Assembly (NCBI GenBank): GCA_018677115.1
Contig: JAHHOC010000237.1
Span: 1 to 6,993 of the forward strand
Source of the DNA: Arenicella sp.
Lineage (GTDB): Bacteria; Pseudomonadota; Gammaproteobacteria; Arenicellales; Arenicellaceae
Length of the DNA: 6,993 nucleotides
Direction: 5' to 3'
Shown: piece after piece, positions 1-6,945 of the stretch
Layout: each line of letters starts with the position of its first letter
How positions within the stretch are numbered: the stretch's first letter is position 1
The notes under the pieces: model-generated
What the model was told of the DNA's origin: nothing
Seen by the model: the letters and a program-made list of their open reading frames with translations, nothing else
Databases searched by the model: none
Program-made: the position numbers and the translations under genes

Positions 1-237
1 TGCCATCTGCCGCGCCAGGCTGACGGCTGCTACTAAGTCGTTGGTTTGCGAGACGAGCCGGTTATTGGATACGGCATTGCCGAAATTCGGTGCTGCTACG
101 GCACCGAGCACCACCAGCATCATCACCGTGATCAATAACTCGATCATGGTGAACCCGTTCTGCGCGGACGCAGGTTGATTACCAACAACTTTGCGTGGCC
201 AACCCAAGACGCACGGTGCTGAAAGTGGAAATTTCAT
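1..237 (-). CDS. Type IV minor prepilin, GspH/FimT/FimU family (partial, N-terminal 79 residues)
   Basis: The minus strand reads open from an ATG at 237-235 to the window edge, giving 79 residues without a stop. The C-terminal part is outside the window. Residues 28-33 (GFTMIE) form a class III prepilin signal: Gly at -1, Phe at +1 and Glu33 at +5. A hydrophobic helix follows (LLITVMMLVVLGAVAAP). The next stretch, NNRLVSQTNDLVAAVSLAR (residues 58-76), resembles the FimT/FimU conserved region after the helix. Members of this family are inner-membrane prepilins, cleaved and N-methylated by PilD, that act as minor or priming pilins of type IV pili; related GspH proteins serve type II secretion. 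FimT/FimU fits better than GspH because of the NNRL...LARQ stretch, but the missing C-terminus leaves this open. The leader before the cleavage site is 28 residues, longer than is common, though it is basic (K2, R15, K16). No good ribosome binding site is visible before the ATG. The gene is divergent from the AlgZ/AlgR-like pair. Confidence 0.88.
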   Translation of the reverse strand, partial: MKFPLSAPCVLGWPRKVVGNQPASAQNGFTMIELLITVMMLVVLGAVAAPNFGNAVSNNRLVSQTNDLVAAVSLARQMA

Positions 238-265
238 TTTAATGTGTTTTACCGAACCCACTGCT

Positions 266-292
266 ATTGTAGCGGGTCATTTGCGAGGTTAA
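266..292 (-). promoter_or_regulatory. Weak candidate promoter for the prepilin gene
   Basis: On the minus strand TACAAT (271-266; 5 of 6 to TATAAT) lies about 28 bp before the prepilin ATG. Upstream, TTAACC (292-287) is a poor -35 with a short 15-bp spacer. The -10 match is reasonable and the -35 is not. This would suit a promoter dependent on an activator such as AlgR or one using another sigma factor, but that is inference. Confidence 0.2.
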
Positions 293-321
293 TTGAACTT
301 TTCGATAGACGGGTAAATAAT
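293..321 (+). promoter_or_regulatory. Candidate sigma-70 promoter for the algZ-algR-SLT group
   Basis: TTGAAC at 293-298 (4 of 6 to TTGACA) is followed after 17 bp by AATAAT at 316-321 (5 of 6 to TATAAT). Transcription would start near 328, leaving about 25 nt of untranslated leader before the GTG at 353. The spacing is ideal and the position fits. This is only a sequence match in an AT-rich region, and no activator site was identified. Confidence 0.4.
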
Positions 322-352
322 AAGGTTAAGTGGCAGGTATTGATGATAAGAA

Positions 353-1411
353 GTGTTAAAAGCAGGTACTGGTGTACAATTGACAAGTAAAAACAGGCAG
401 TTCCCGATTCCGGATATTTGTCGTAACACCAGCATTTTACTGACAATTGTCATCGTCGAACTGTTCGCTGTGGTAGTGACGCTGCTGGTCGACAGGGGGG
501 ATTTCCTGATCGAATTGGGCAAGGTATCCATCTATCTGCAGTGGTGTATTCTGCTCTCTGCTGCGGTGCTCTGTCACTTCCGCAAGCAGATAAACCGGCT
601 GTCATTTGAGGTCGGGGCTGCAGCCACCGGCCTGATCGGTTTGGCCACCTTTATCCTGGTTGAAGTTATTTCACAAATATCCATGTCGGCGAGTGGCATA
701 CAGGGATTTGATAATCACCAGTTCATGACCCGTTTGAGCATTGTCCTCATCGTTATCGGGATGCTGTTGTGGGGCTTGTTGCTGAGTGGTCGAATAGAGA
801 GTTCCAGCCGCGCTCAGGCACAGGCCAAAGTACAGGCCCTGCAGTCCAGGATCAGGCCACATTTTCTGTTCAATAGTTTGAATACGATTTCCGAATTAGC
901 CGCCACCCGGCCTGCTGATGCTGAGAGCGCGATCGACTCGTTGTCGTTGTTATTCAGGGCAAGTCTCGAAAACGTAAATAAATCACACTCGCTGCAAGGT
1001 GAAATCGACCTGTGTGAACGCTACCTCGAGCTCGAGCGTTGGCGTTTTGGTGATGGCATAAATTTTAAAAAAACCATTAAATTATCTTCCACCCAGGTGT
1101 GGCAGGTGCCAAAATTGATCTTGCAGCCACTGATTGAAAATGCCGTCTTGCATGGTGTCGATGCTCAAGGTTCGGTGTCAATTGAGTTGGATATACGTGA
1201 AACATCCAACCAGATCGCCATAATGGTACGTAACAGCAAGGCCGGCATGATGGAGGAGGGTGGTGGCAACGGTATGGCTATCGATAATATACGGGAGCGC
1301 TTGAAGGTGCTCTATGACGATCGCCAGTCACTCAATTTCCGCGAAGACAAAGACATGTTTCAGGTTATTTTGCGCATTCCCAAGCAAACACACATTGATA
1401 TAGAGGCATAA
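353..1411 (+). CDS. algZ: AlgZ/FimS-like sensor histidine kinase (LytS family, His_kinase)
   Basis: This is a 352-residue inner-membrane sensor kinase. The N-terminal FPIPDIC motif (residues 17-23) followed by hydrophobic segments at about 27-47, 60-75, 88-108 and 128-148 matches the AlgZ/FimS plan of a short motif and a four-helix membrane domain. The cytoplasmic part carries the LytS-type phosphoacceptor motif RPHFLFNSLN, with His170 as the likely phosphorylated residue. It also has an N box (LQPLIENAVLHG, Asn263) and a G box (GGGNGMAIDNIRERL, about 303-317). In P. aeruginosa this protein pairs with AlgR to control type IV pili, alginate and biofilm genes; the signal is not evident here. 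It stops 7 bp before the regulator's ATG, so the two are almost certainly co-transcribed. The GTG at 353 is the first possible start because an in-frame TAA lies at 347-349. It lacks a good ribosome binding site, and a TTG at 380 is an alternative that keeps the FPIPDIC motif. The family assignment is firm; the symbol rests on homology and pairing with algR. Confidence 0.9.
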   Translation: MLKAGTGVQLTSKNRQFPIPDICRNTSILLTIVIVELFAVVVTLLVDRGDFLIELGKVSIYLQWCILLSAAVLCHFRKQINRLSFEVGAAATGLIGLATFILVEVISQISMSASGIQGFDNHQFMTRLSIVLIVIGMLLWGLLLSGRIESSSRAQAQAKVQALQSRIRPHFLFNSLNTISELAATRPADAESAIDSLSLLFRASLENVNKSHSLQGEIDLCERYLELERWRFGDGINFKKTIKLSSTQVWQVPKLILQPLIENAVLHGVDAQGSVSIELDIRETSNQIAIMVRNSKAGMMEEGGGNGMAIDNIRERLKVLYDDRQSLNFREDKDMFQVILRIPKQTHIDIEA

Positions 1412-1418
1412 CGGTTTG

Positions 1419-2156
1419 ATGAGAGTGTTGATTGTTGATGATGAGCCACTGGCCCGCAGCCGGCTCAACCGGCTTCTTGCCGACATCCATGATGTGGAGG
1501 TAATCGGCAGTGCTGAGAACGGTGCCGAGGCTGTACGCCTGGTAACTGCGGATAAACCCGATCTGGTTTTCCTGGATATCAATATGCCGATTAAAAACGG
1601 CATTCAGGCGGCACGCGAAATCGCTGCTATGGGGCAACACCCACCGGCGATAATTTTCTGTACTGCTTATGACGAGTATGCGCTGGAGGCGTTCGAGGTG
1701 CAGGCATCGGCGTACTTGATGAAGCCGGTGAATCGCAACGAACTGCAAAAGGCATTGGACAAAGCCGCGCCACTAACGCAATTACACCTGAACAAATTGA
1801 TTGATTTGGAGGACGACTCTCGTGCGGCGCAGATTGCGGTTCAGCGCTTTGGCAGCATTGAGAATCATGCGCTTGCTGATTTTTTATATTTCCGCGCAGA
1901 ACAGAAACAGGTGGTTGGTGGACTGGTGTCCGGACCTGAGGTGATACTGGATCAATCACTGAAGGCGCTGGAGAATAAATTCAGCGAGTACTTCGTGCGT
2001 GCACACCGTAGCGTGCTGGTGAATAAGTCAAAAATTTCAAAATTGTCACGTGATGACAAGGGTCGGCCGCTACTATGGTTATCGGGTTGTGACCAGCCCT
2101 TCCAGGTGAGCCGTCGCCACCTTACAACAGTAAAGCAGTGTTTTTCATCGCCCTAA
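1419..2156 (+). CDS. algR: AlgR-like LytTR-family response regulator
   Basis: This 245-residue two-domain response regulator matches P. aeruginosa AlgR (248 residues) in length and layout. The receiver domain (about 1-115) has the acidic pair Asp7/Asp8 in VLIVDDEPLAR, the phosphoacceptor Asp53 (VFLDINMP), Thr82 (IIFCTAYDE) and Lys102 (YLMKPV). The C-terminal LytTR DNA-binding domain (about 138-241) shows DFLYFRAEQKQV, YFVRAHRSVLVNKSKI and a final FQVSRRHL. It should be phosphorylated by the adjacent kinase and bind DNA through the beta-sheet LytTR fold. I prefer the ATG at 1419, which begins MRVLIVDDEP as AlgR does. An in-frame TTG at 1416 would add one residue and sits at better spacing (9 versus 12 nt) from the AGAGG at 1402-1406. 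In pseudomonads the AlgR regulon includes minor pilin genes, which makes the divergent prepilin gene a plausible target. The next gene begins 10 bp after the stop. Confidence 0.92.
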   Translation: MRVLIVDDEPLARSRLNRLLADIHDVEVIGSAENGAEAVRLVTADKPDLVFLDINMPIKNGIQAAREIAAMGQHPPAIIFCTAYDEYALEAFEVQASAYLMKPVNRNELQKALDKAAPLTQLHLNKLIDLEDDSRAAQIAVQRFGSIENHALADFLYFRAEQKQVVGGLVSGPEVILDQSLKALENKFSEYFVRAHRSVLVNKSKISKLSRDDKGRPLLWLSGCDQPFQVSRRHLTTVKQCFSSP

Positions 2157-2166
2157 GGCTAACCAA

Positions 2167-2802
2167 TTGATTTACTTACTGAAAAACTGCAGCCGTGGAA
2201 AGGCCGTGAAGTTGGTTGTGGCTACCCTGGTAGCGGTTTCCATCGGCGCCTGCGCAACCACACCACCGGCCAATACCGACGATATCTGCAGCATTTTTGA
2301 ACAGCGACCAAAATGGTATAAACAGGCCAAAAAGAGTGCCGAACGCTGGCAATCACCGATCGTCATGCCGATGGCCATCATGTACCAGGAATCGAGTTTC
2401 AGGCGCAAAGCCAAACCGCCCATGCAATACTTCCTCGGTTTCATTCCCACCGGCCGGGCGAGCAATGCCTACGGATATTCACAGGCTCTGAAGGGAACCT
2501 GGGCCGAATACCAGAAGGATGTGGGCTCGCGGTTTCGCGAACTTGACAACTTTGCCAATGCCTATGATTTCATTCAATGGTATATGCACCGCACATATTT
2601 ACGTAACGGCGTTTCAAAACTGGATGGTTATGCCCAGTATCTGAATTACCATGAGGGGCAGGGAGGGTTTGCCCGCGGAACCCACAATAGCAAGCAATGG
2701 TTACTTAATGTTGCGCAGAAAGTTGACCAGCGCGCCAAGCGCTATAGCAAGCAAATGACCCGCTGCAGAGCCGACCTTGATCGCAAGCGCAGCTGGTTTT
2801 AA
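2167..2802 (+). CDS. Predicted lipoprotein, SLT-like lytic transglycosylase
   Basis: This 211-residue protein has a lipoprotein signal: basic residues R10, K12 and K15, a hydrophobic run (LVVATLVAVSIGA) and a lipobox ending in Cys29. It should therefore be a periplasm-facing, probably outer-membrane lipoprotein. The body carries motifs like those of goose-lysozyme/SLT transglycosylases. MYQESSF (72-78) gives the likely catalytic Glu75. NAYGYSQALKGTW (100-112) stands where the family has its Gly-Leu-Met-Gln motif, and LNYHEGQGGF (159-168) stands where it has Ala-Tyr-Asn-Ala-Gly. Such enzymes cleave the MurNAc-GlcNAc bond of peptidoglycan, forming 1,6-anhydroMurNAc. I believe this is the divergent SLT_4-type family, but that needs a profile search. 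The TTG start is supported by TAAGG at 2154-2158, 8 nt upstream and overlapping the algR stop codon. A GTG at 2206 would shorten the signal peptide and has a badly placed purine stretch. The 10-bp gap to algR suggests one transcript. The gene ends only 15 bp from the convergent gcvP stop. Confidence 0.8.
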   Translation: MIYLLKNCSRGKAVKLVVATLVAVSIGACATTPPANTDDICSIFEQRPKWYKQAKKSAERWQSPIVMPMAIMYQESSFRRKAKPPMQYFLGFIPTGRASNAYGYSQALKGTWAEYQKDVGSRFRELDNFANAYDFIQWYMHRTYLRNGVSKLDGYAQYLNYHEGQGGFARGTHNSKQWLLNVAQKVDQRAKRYSKQMTRCRADLDRKRSWF

Positions 2803-2817
2803 ACCGCAACGATCAGA
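2803..2817. other. Very short convergent junction (15 bp) with no visible terminator
   Basis: The SLT-like gene (plus strand) and gcvP (minus strand) end tail to tail, with only 15 bp between their stop codons. I find no hairpin followed by a T tract here for either direction. Transcripts must end inside the opposing gene, by Rho or at a structure within coding sequence. Confidence 0.7.
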
Positions 2818-5637
2818 TTATTCATAGTCCGTCATCGGCGGGCAGCTGCACATCAGATTTTTATCACCGAACACGTTATCGATTCTGCCCACCGGCGGCC
2901 AGTATTTCGCTTTGGGGTTATCTCCGCCATTGGGTTGACAGGCTCTCTTGCGGCTATAGGGCAACTGCAGATCATCGCTGAGAATGTGATCCAGTGTGTG
3001 CGGGGCGTTACTCAGCATGTTGTTGTCATTCGGCAGACTTCCGGCTACAACCTCTTGATATTCCATGAAAATATTATTCATTGCATTACAGAACAAATCT
3101 ATTTCGGCGAGTGACTCACTTTCCGTAGGTTCGATCATCAAGGTGCCTGCGACAGGAAAACTCATGGTGGGAGCGTGAAACCCGTAATCAATTAAGCGCT
3201 TGGCAATGTCGTCAACCGAAATACCGTGCTGCTTCATTGGCCGCGTATCGATAATGCATTCGTGAGCCACCAGGCCCTTGTTGCCGGTGAATAATATCGG
3301 GTAGTTTTGACCCAGGCGATGCGCCACGTAATTAGCGCTGAGAATAGCTACCTGGGTAGCGCGGCGCAGGCCATCGGCACCCATCATGCGAATGTACATC
3401 CAGGAAATCGGTAAAATCCCTGCGCTACCGAAAGGGGCTCCGCTTACCTGCGATCCTCCGCGTTCTGTGTTCAAGCCGTCTTTAGGTAAAAACGGCTCCA
3501 GATGCTTACCCGCGGCAACCGGCCCGACACCCGGTCCGCCACCACCATGGGGAATGCAAAAGGTCTTGTGCAGATTCAGGTGAGAAACATCTCCACCAAA
3601 CAGGCCCGGTTGCGCGAGGCCGACCAATGCATTGAGGTTTGCGCCATCGATGTATACCTGGCCTCCGGCTTGATGCACAGCGTCACACACCTCGGTAACC
3701 TGCTCCTCAAAAACGCCATGAGTAGAAGGGTAGGTGATCATAATGGCAGCGATTCGATCTGGATACTGAGCAATCTTCTGCTGCAGGTCCTGGAGGTCGA
3801 CATTACCCTGCTCATCACACTGCACCACCACCACTTTCAGATTAGCCATCTGTGCGCTGGCCGGGTTGGTGCCATGCGCAGAACTGGGAATCAGGCAAAT
3901 ATCGCGATCCAGCTCATCGTTCGCCTCGTGAAAGGCCTTTATCGCGAGCAGACCAGCGTATTCGCCCTGCGACCCCGCATTGGGCTGCAGGGAAACCACA
4001 TCGTAACCGGTGCATGCGCATAGCATGGATTCCAGTTGGCTGATCAGGGTTTGATATCCCAGCGTTTGCTCCGCGGGTGCGAAGGGGTGTATTTGTGAAA
4101 ACTCAGGCCAGCTGACCGGTGCCATCTCAGCGGCTGAATTAAGTTTCATAGTGCACGATCCCAGCGGGATCATGGCGCGGTCAAGCGCAATGTCCTTGTC
4201 ACCCAGACGACGCAAATAGCGCATCATTTCGGTTTCACTGTGGTAGTCGTTAAACACTGCCTGGCTCATATAGTTGTCCTGCCGCAGCCATTCCTCGGCC
4301 AGCGTGCCACGCATATCCAGTTGTTCCGTTTGCAGGCCGAAGCAACTCAACAATGTCTTTATATCGTCCTCATCACATGTCTCATCGATGGCCAGGGATA
4401 TTTCCGAGTCACTCAGCGGATTCAGGTTATAGCCCTGTTGCGCTGCTGCTGCAGTCACTTTAGGTACATCGACACCACCGATGGTCAGGGTGTCGAAAAA
4501 AGTCTGGTTGCAGGTCAGGCCCAGCTCACCGCAACCGGCAGCCAGCGCTGCTGTTAACTGGTTTATTCTGTTGGCCAATGCACGCAAGCGGTGCGGCCCG
4601 TGATAGCAGGCATACAAGGTGGCCATAATTGCCAGCAAGGCTTGCGCGGTACATATATTCGAGGTCGCTTTCTCACGACGAATATGCTGCTCGCGGGTTT
4701 GCAGGGCCAGGCGATAGGCCGGATTACCATGCACATCCACTGATTGACCTACCAGTCGACCCGGCATAGAGCGCTTGTACTGGTCTTTAACCGCGAAAAA
4801 TCCCGCGTGCGGGCCACCAAAACCTAATGGCACTCCGAATCGCTGTGAATTGCCGACTACAATGTCGGCACCGAGTTCCCCCGGCGAGCGAAGCAATGTC
4901 AACGCCAGCAGATCACTGGCCATGATCATCAACGCGCCGGCGTGATGAGTGACGTTGCAAAGTTCCTCCAGTTGGTGGATGCATCCACGGGTATTGGGGT
5001 ATTGGACTATCACTGCAAACACATCTTCGCCGATAACGGTATCTTCAGCTTCGTCAAATGGCTGCAGGCTAATGTTGAGGGGCGCGGCCCGCGTGTGCAG
5101 CACATCAATTGTTTGTTGGTGGCAATGCCGTGATACCAGGCATGTACTGCGTTTGCCCTTCAATGCGCGGTGCGCAAGCGTCATCGCTTCAGCCGCGGCA
5201 GTCGCCTCATCCAGCAGCGACGCATTGGCAATGTCCATGCCGCACAGCTCGCTCACCATAGTCTGGAAATAAAACAGCACTTCGAGCCGGCCCTGTGAAA
5301 TTTCCGGCTGGTAGGGCGTATAAGCGGTGTACCACGCGGGATTTTCCAACACATTGCGCTGGATCACTTTCGGTGTATGGGTGCCGTAGTAACCCTGGCC
5401 AATCAGGGATTTCATTAATTTGTTTTTCGACGCGATCTCTGCCAACTCCGCCAGTGCCTGCTCTTCCGACAGCGCAGCTTGCAGTTTTAATCTGTCGTTG
5501 TCAGCGATTCCTGCCGGAACCACCGCTGTAGTTAACTGGTCCAGGGAATCATATCCCAGCTCCGCCAGCATATGGTCTATGTCTGCGTCGCTGAGGCCAA
5601 TGTGACGTGATGCAAAATCAAAATTAGTGTGGGTCAT
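2818..5637 (-). CDS. gcvP: Glycine dehydrogenase (decarboxylating), P protein of the glycine cleavage system
   Basis: This 939-residue PLP enzyme decarboxylates glycine and passes the aminomethyl group to the lipoyl arm of H protein, in the cytoplasm. It is a full-length fused P protein (E. coli GcvP has 957 residues), with two homologous halves in one chain. The N-terminal half has [32 protein letters not shown] and [15 protein letters not shown]. The C-terminal, catalytic half has GSCTMKLN (493-500), HGTNPASAQ (588-596) and [17 protein letters not shown], in which Lys691 is the expected Schiff-base lysine and the glycine-rich loop follows. The C-terminus ([13 protein letters not shown]) is the usual end of the family, so nothing is truncated. 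Translation starts at ATG 5637-5635, 17 bp after the gcvT stop. There is no clear Shine-Dalgarno sequence in the gap, so translational coupling to gcvT is likely. The gene is second in a gcvT-gcvP operon under a glycine riboswitch; gcvH is not between them. Confidence 0.97.
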   Translation of the reverse strand: MTHTNFDFASRHIGLSDADIDHMLAELGYDSLDQLTTAVVPAGIADNDRLKLQAALSEEQALAELAEIASKNKLMKSLIGQGYYGTHTPKVIQRNVLENPAWYTAYTPYQPEISQGRLEVLFYFQTMVSELCGMDIANASLLDEATAAAEAMTLAHRALKGKRSTCLVSRHCHQQTIDVLHTRAAPLNISLQPFDEAEDTVIGEDVFAVIVQYPNTRGCIHQLEELCNVTHHAGALMIMASDLLALTLLRSPGELGADIVVGNSQRFGVPLGFGGPHAGFFAVKDQYKRSMPGRLVGQSVDVHGNPAYRLALQTREQHIRREKATSNICTAQALLAIMATLYACYHGPHRLRALANRINQLTAALAAGCGELGLTCNQTFFDTLTIGGVDVPKVTAAAAQQGYNLNPLSDSEISLAIDETCDEDDIKTLLSCFGLQTEQLDMRGTLAEEWLRQDNYMSQAVFNDYHSETEMMRYLRRLGDKDIALDRAMIPLGSCTMKLNSAAEMAPVSWPEFSQIHPFAPAEQTLGYQTLISQLESMLCACTGYDVVSLQPNAGSQGEYAGLLAIKAFHEANDELDRDICLIPSSAHGTNPASAQMANLKVVVVQCDEQGNVDLQDLQQKIAQYPDRIAAIMITYPSTHGVFEEQVTEVCDAVHQAGGQVYIDGANLNALVGLAQPGLFGGDVSHLNLHKTFCIPHGGGGPGVGPVAAGKHLEPFLPKDGLNTERGGSQVSGAPFGSAGILPISWMYIRMMGADGLRRATQVAILSANYVAHRLGQNYPILFTGNKGLVAHECIIDTRPMKQHGISVDDIAKRLIDYGFHAPTMSFPVAGTLMIEPTESESLAEIDLFCNAMNNIFMEYQEVVAGSLPNDNNMLSNAPHTLDHILSDDLQLPYSRKRACQPNGGDNPKAKYWPPVGRIDNVFGDKNLMCSCPPMTDYE

Positions 5638-5654
5638 AGGGCTAACTGAGGAAT

Positions 5655-6764
5655 TTAATTGGTTGCTTTGCCATTACGTACGAAGGGGTATTTTGCCGCA
5701 ACAGCCGCTAATTGCCGATCACGCACCCTGATGTGAAGTTGTTCACCGATTTCAGGTTTTACATCACTATCGATGCGGGCCAGCGCAATTGATTGCTGCA
5801 GCGTGGGAGAGAAAGTACCACTGGTAACTTCGCCAATTTCCCGGTCATCGAGAAATACTTTCTGGTGGCTTCGCAATACACCCCGATCCTGCAGGATCAG
5901 TCCGATCAACCGGTAACGCGCCTCGCCCTGGAGAGCTGCCTTGCCAATAAAGTCACGTTTTTCACTAAAGCTGACCGTCCACCCCAGGCCGGATTCCAGT
6001 GGCGAATGCTGAGTATCCAGATCGTTGCCATACAGGGCCATGCCCGATTCCAGGCGCAAGGTGTCGCGGGCACCTAATCCACAGGGTTGCACGCCGGCAT
6101 CCACCAGGCATTGCCACAGTTCCTGCACAAGCTCTGCACCGACGATGAATTCCAGGCCGTCTTCCCCGGTATAGCCAGTACGGCCGACAAATTCCTGTTG
6201 CCCGCTATGCTCAAAGAAGCCGCCCTGGAAGCGCTGCAGCGCAGAAATAAGCGAAATAGTGTCTTGTGGCAGGTTCAACTTGTCCTTGCATACAGAGATG
6301 GCCTCGGGACCCTGCACCGCTAAGAGTGCCAGCTCCGGTCGTTCGGTGATCTGCACGTCAAACGCCTGCGATTGTTGTAGCATCCAGCTCATCACCGGTT
6401 CACGAGTGCCAGCATTGGTGACGAACCGACAATACTCATCCGACAGGTGGTACACGATCAGGTCGTCAATAACGCCGCCCTGCTGATTGAGCATGCAACT
6501 GTAAAGAGCCTTACCGGGGGTGTCGCATACCTTGTCAATATCGTTGGCCAGCAGGTGGCGCAAAAAGTCCAGTGTCTGCACACCGCTCACATCGGACACT
6601 GTCATATGTGAAACATCGAACATGCCACAAGCGGTGCGCACCGCGTTATGTTCTTCTATTTGTGAACCGTAATTGACAGGCAGTGCCCAGCCGCCAAAAT
6701 CGACGATTTTAGCGCCCAGTGCCTGGTGCTTGGAAAACAGGGGGGTTGGTTGAGGCTCAGTCAC
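5655..6764 (-). CDS. gcvT: Aminomethyltransferase, T protein of the glycine cleavage system
   Basis: This 369-residue enzyme (E. coli GcvT has 364) releases ammonia from the aminomethyl group on lipoyl-H protein and transfers the one-carbon unit to tetrahydrofolate, giving 5,10-methylene-THF. The sequence is intact. Near the start are [21 protein letters not shown] and GMFDVSHM (47-54). [10 protein letters not shown] follows, with Asp101 corresponding to the catalytic Asp of the E. coli enzyme. Then come NAGTRE (117-122), GYTGEDGLE (197-205), GARDTLRLE (231-239) and GLGWTVSF. The C-terminal barrel domain runs from about 283 to 366, including EVTSGTFSP. Dimethylglycine and sarcosine dehydrogenases share this fold, but the length, the adjacent gcvP and the riboswitch leave little doubt. 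The start is a GTG at 6764-6762 with a clear GGAG (6774-6771) 6 nt upstream. It is the first gene of the operon and the direct target of the upstream riboswitch. Confidence 0.97.
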   Translation of the reverse strand: MTEPQPTPLFSKHQALGAKIVDFGGWALPVNYGSQIEEHNAVRTACGMFDVSHMTVSDVSGVQTLDFLRHLLANDIDKVCDTPGKALYSCMLNQQGGVIDDLIVYHLSDEYCRFVTNAGTREPVMSWMLQQSQAFDVQITERPELALLAVQGPEAISVCKDKLNLPQDTISLISALQRFQGGFFEHSGQQEFVGRTGYTGEDGLEFIVGAELVQELWQCLVDAGVQPCGLGARDTLRLESGMALYGNDLDTQHSPLESGLGWTVSFSEKRDFIGKAALQGEARYRLIGLILQDRGVLRSHQKVFLDDREIGEVTSGTFSPTLQQSIALARIDSDVKPEIGEQLHIRVRDRQLAAVAAKYPFVRNGKATN

Positions 6765-6770
6765 GATGAT

Positions 6771-6774
6771 CTCC
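6771..6774 (-). promoter_or_regulatory. Ribosome binding site of gcvT
   Basis: GGAG on the minus strand, 6 nt before the GTG at 6764, fixes the gcvT start. It is the only well-formed Shine-Dalgarno site of the gcv operon in view and the natural place for riboswitch control of translation. Confidence 0.65.
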
Positions 6775-6802
6775 GGGATTGATTAGCAATCGATTAACAT
6801 AC

Positions 6803-6818
6803 AAAACCGCAAACGCGG
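6803..6818 (-). terminator. Short GC hairpin plus T tract in riboswitch expression platform (candidate attenuator)
   Basis: Read on the minus strand, CCGC-GTTT-GCGG (6818-6807) forms a 4-bp all-GC stem and is followed directly by TTTT (6806-6803). It lies between the second glycine aptamer and the gcvT ribosome binding site, where an expression platform belongs. The stem is short for an intrinsic terminator. It may be a weak attenuator or may simply be a spacer hairpin, with control instead acting on translation. Confidence 0.35.
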
Positions 6819-6828
6819 CGATATATGC

Positions 6829-6914
6829 TCCTCTGTCCGGTTACCTGAAAGATTACCCCTTCGGTGGGTCTGTAAAAGTGCCTAAACGCACTTTCAAACC
6901 ACTCTCCAGAGACG
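6829..6914 (-). ncRNA. Glycine riboswitch, second (gcvT-proximal) aptamer
   Basis: The minus-strand RNA matches the glycine aptamer consensus. A 5' P1-side stretch GUCUCUGGAGAG (about 6913-6902) comes first. A strong hairpin follows, with AAAGUGC (6894-6888) pairing GCACUUU (6881-6875). Next is the diagnostic CACCGAAGGGGUAA (about 6866-6853), then UUUCAGGUAACCGGACAGAG (about 6850-6831), which corresponds to the consensus UCAGGNAAA-GGACAGAG. The 5' CUCU pairs with the 3' AGAG to close P1. This RNA class senses glycine and usually switches gcv operons on when glycine is plentiful. Its position before gcvT-gcvP fits exactly. Confidence 0.92.
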
Positions 6915-6945
6915 ACGTACCATGGCGTCAGCCATTGTCAGCTTT

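Larger units (their letters stand above)
238..352. promoter_or_regulatory. Divergent intergenic region between prepilin gene and algZ-like gene
   Basis: This 115-bp AT-rich stretch separates two outward-facing genes, so it should carry both promoters and any shared operator. Candidate sigma-70-like elements face both ways and are listed separately. I see no convincing copy of the AlgR core site (CCGTTCGTC). The best match on the minus strand, CCCGTCTATC at about 304-313, is weak. No intrinsic terminator or RNA gene is visible. Confidence 0.6.

Noticed and set aside
304..313. Possible AlgR binding site on the minus strand (CCCGTCTATC)
   Set aside because: About 6 of 10 positions match the AlgR site, which is near chance in a region of this size.
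1026..1037. Two tandem CTCGAG hexamers in algZ
   Set aside because: They encode an ordinary Leu-Glu-Leu-Glu stretch in a helical region conserved in the family; no repeat beyond two units.
1059..1075. Run of seven A residues after TTTT in algZ, a possible slippage or phase-variation site
   Set aside because: The frame (TTT AAA AAA ACC) does not make a canonical slippery heptamer, the reading frame continues normally, and one A7 run is expected by chance.
1365..1748. Minus-strand open frame of 127 codons opposite the end of algZ and start of algR
   Set aside because: It overlaps two well-supported genes and has no recognisable protein features.
3502..4023. Long plus-strand open frame (173 codons) antisense to gcvP
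   Set aside because: It lies wholly within the highly conserved gcvP catalytic half and its translation shows no recognisable domain; it is a shadow of gcvP codon use.
6921..6945. Near-repeated GCTGAC motif in the riboswitch linker (minus strand), possibly a separate element
   Set aside because: Two short copies in the linker between aptamers are more simply explained as part of the riboswitch leader's structure.
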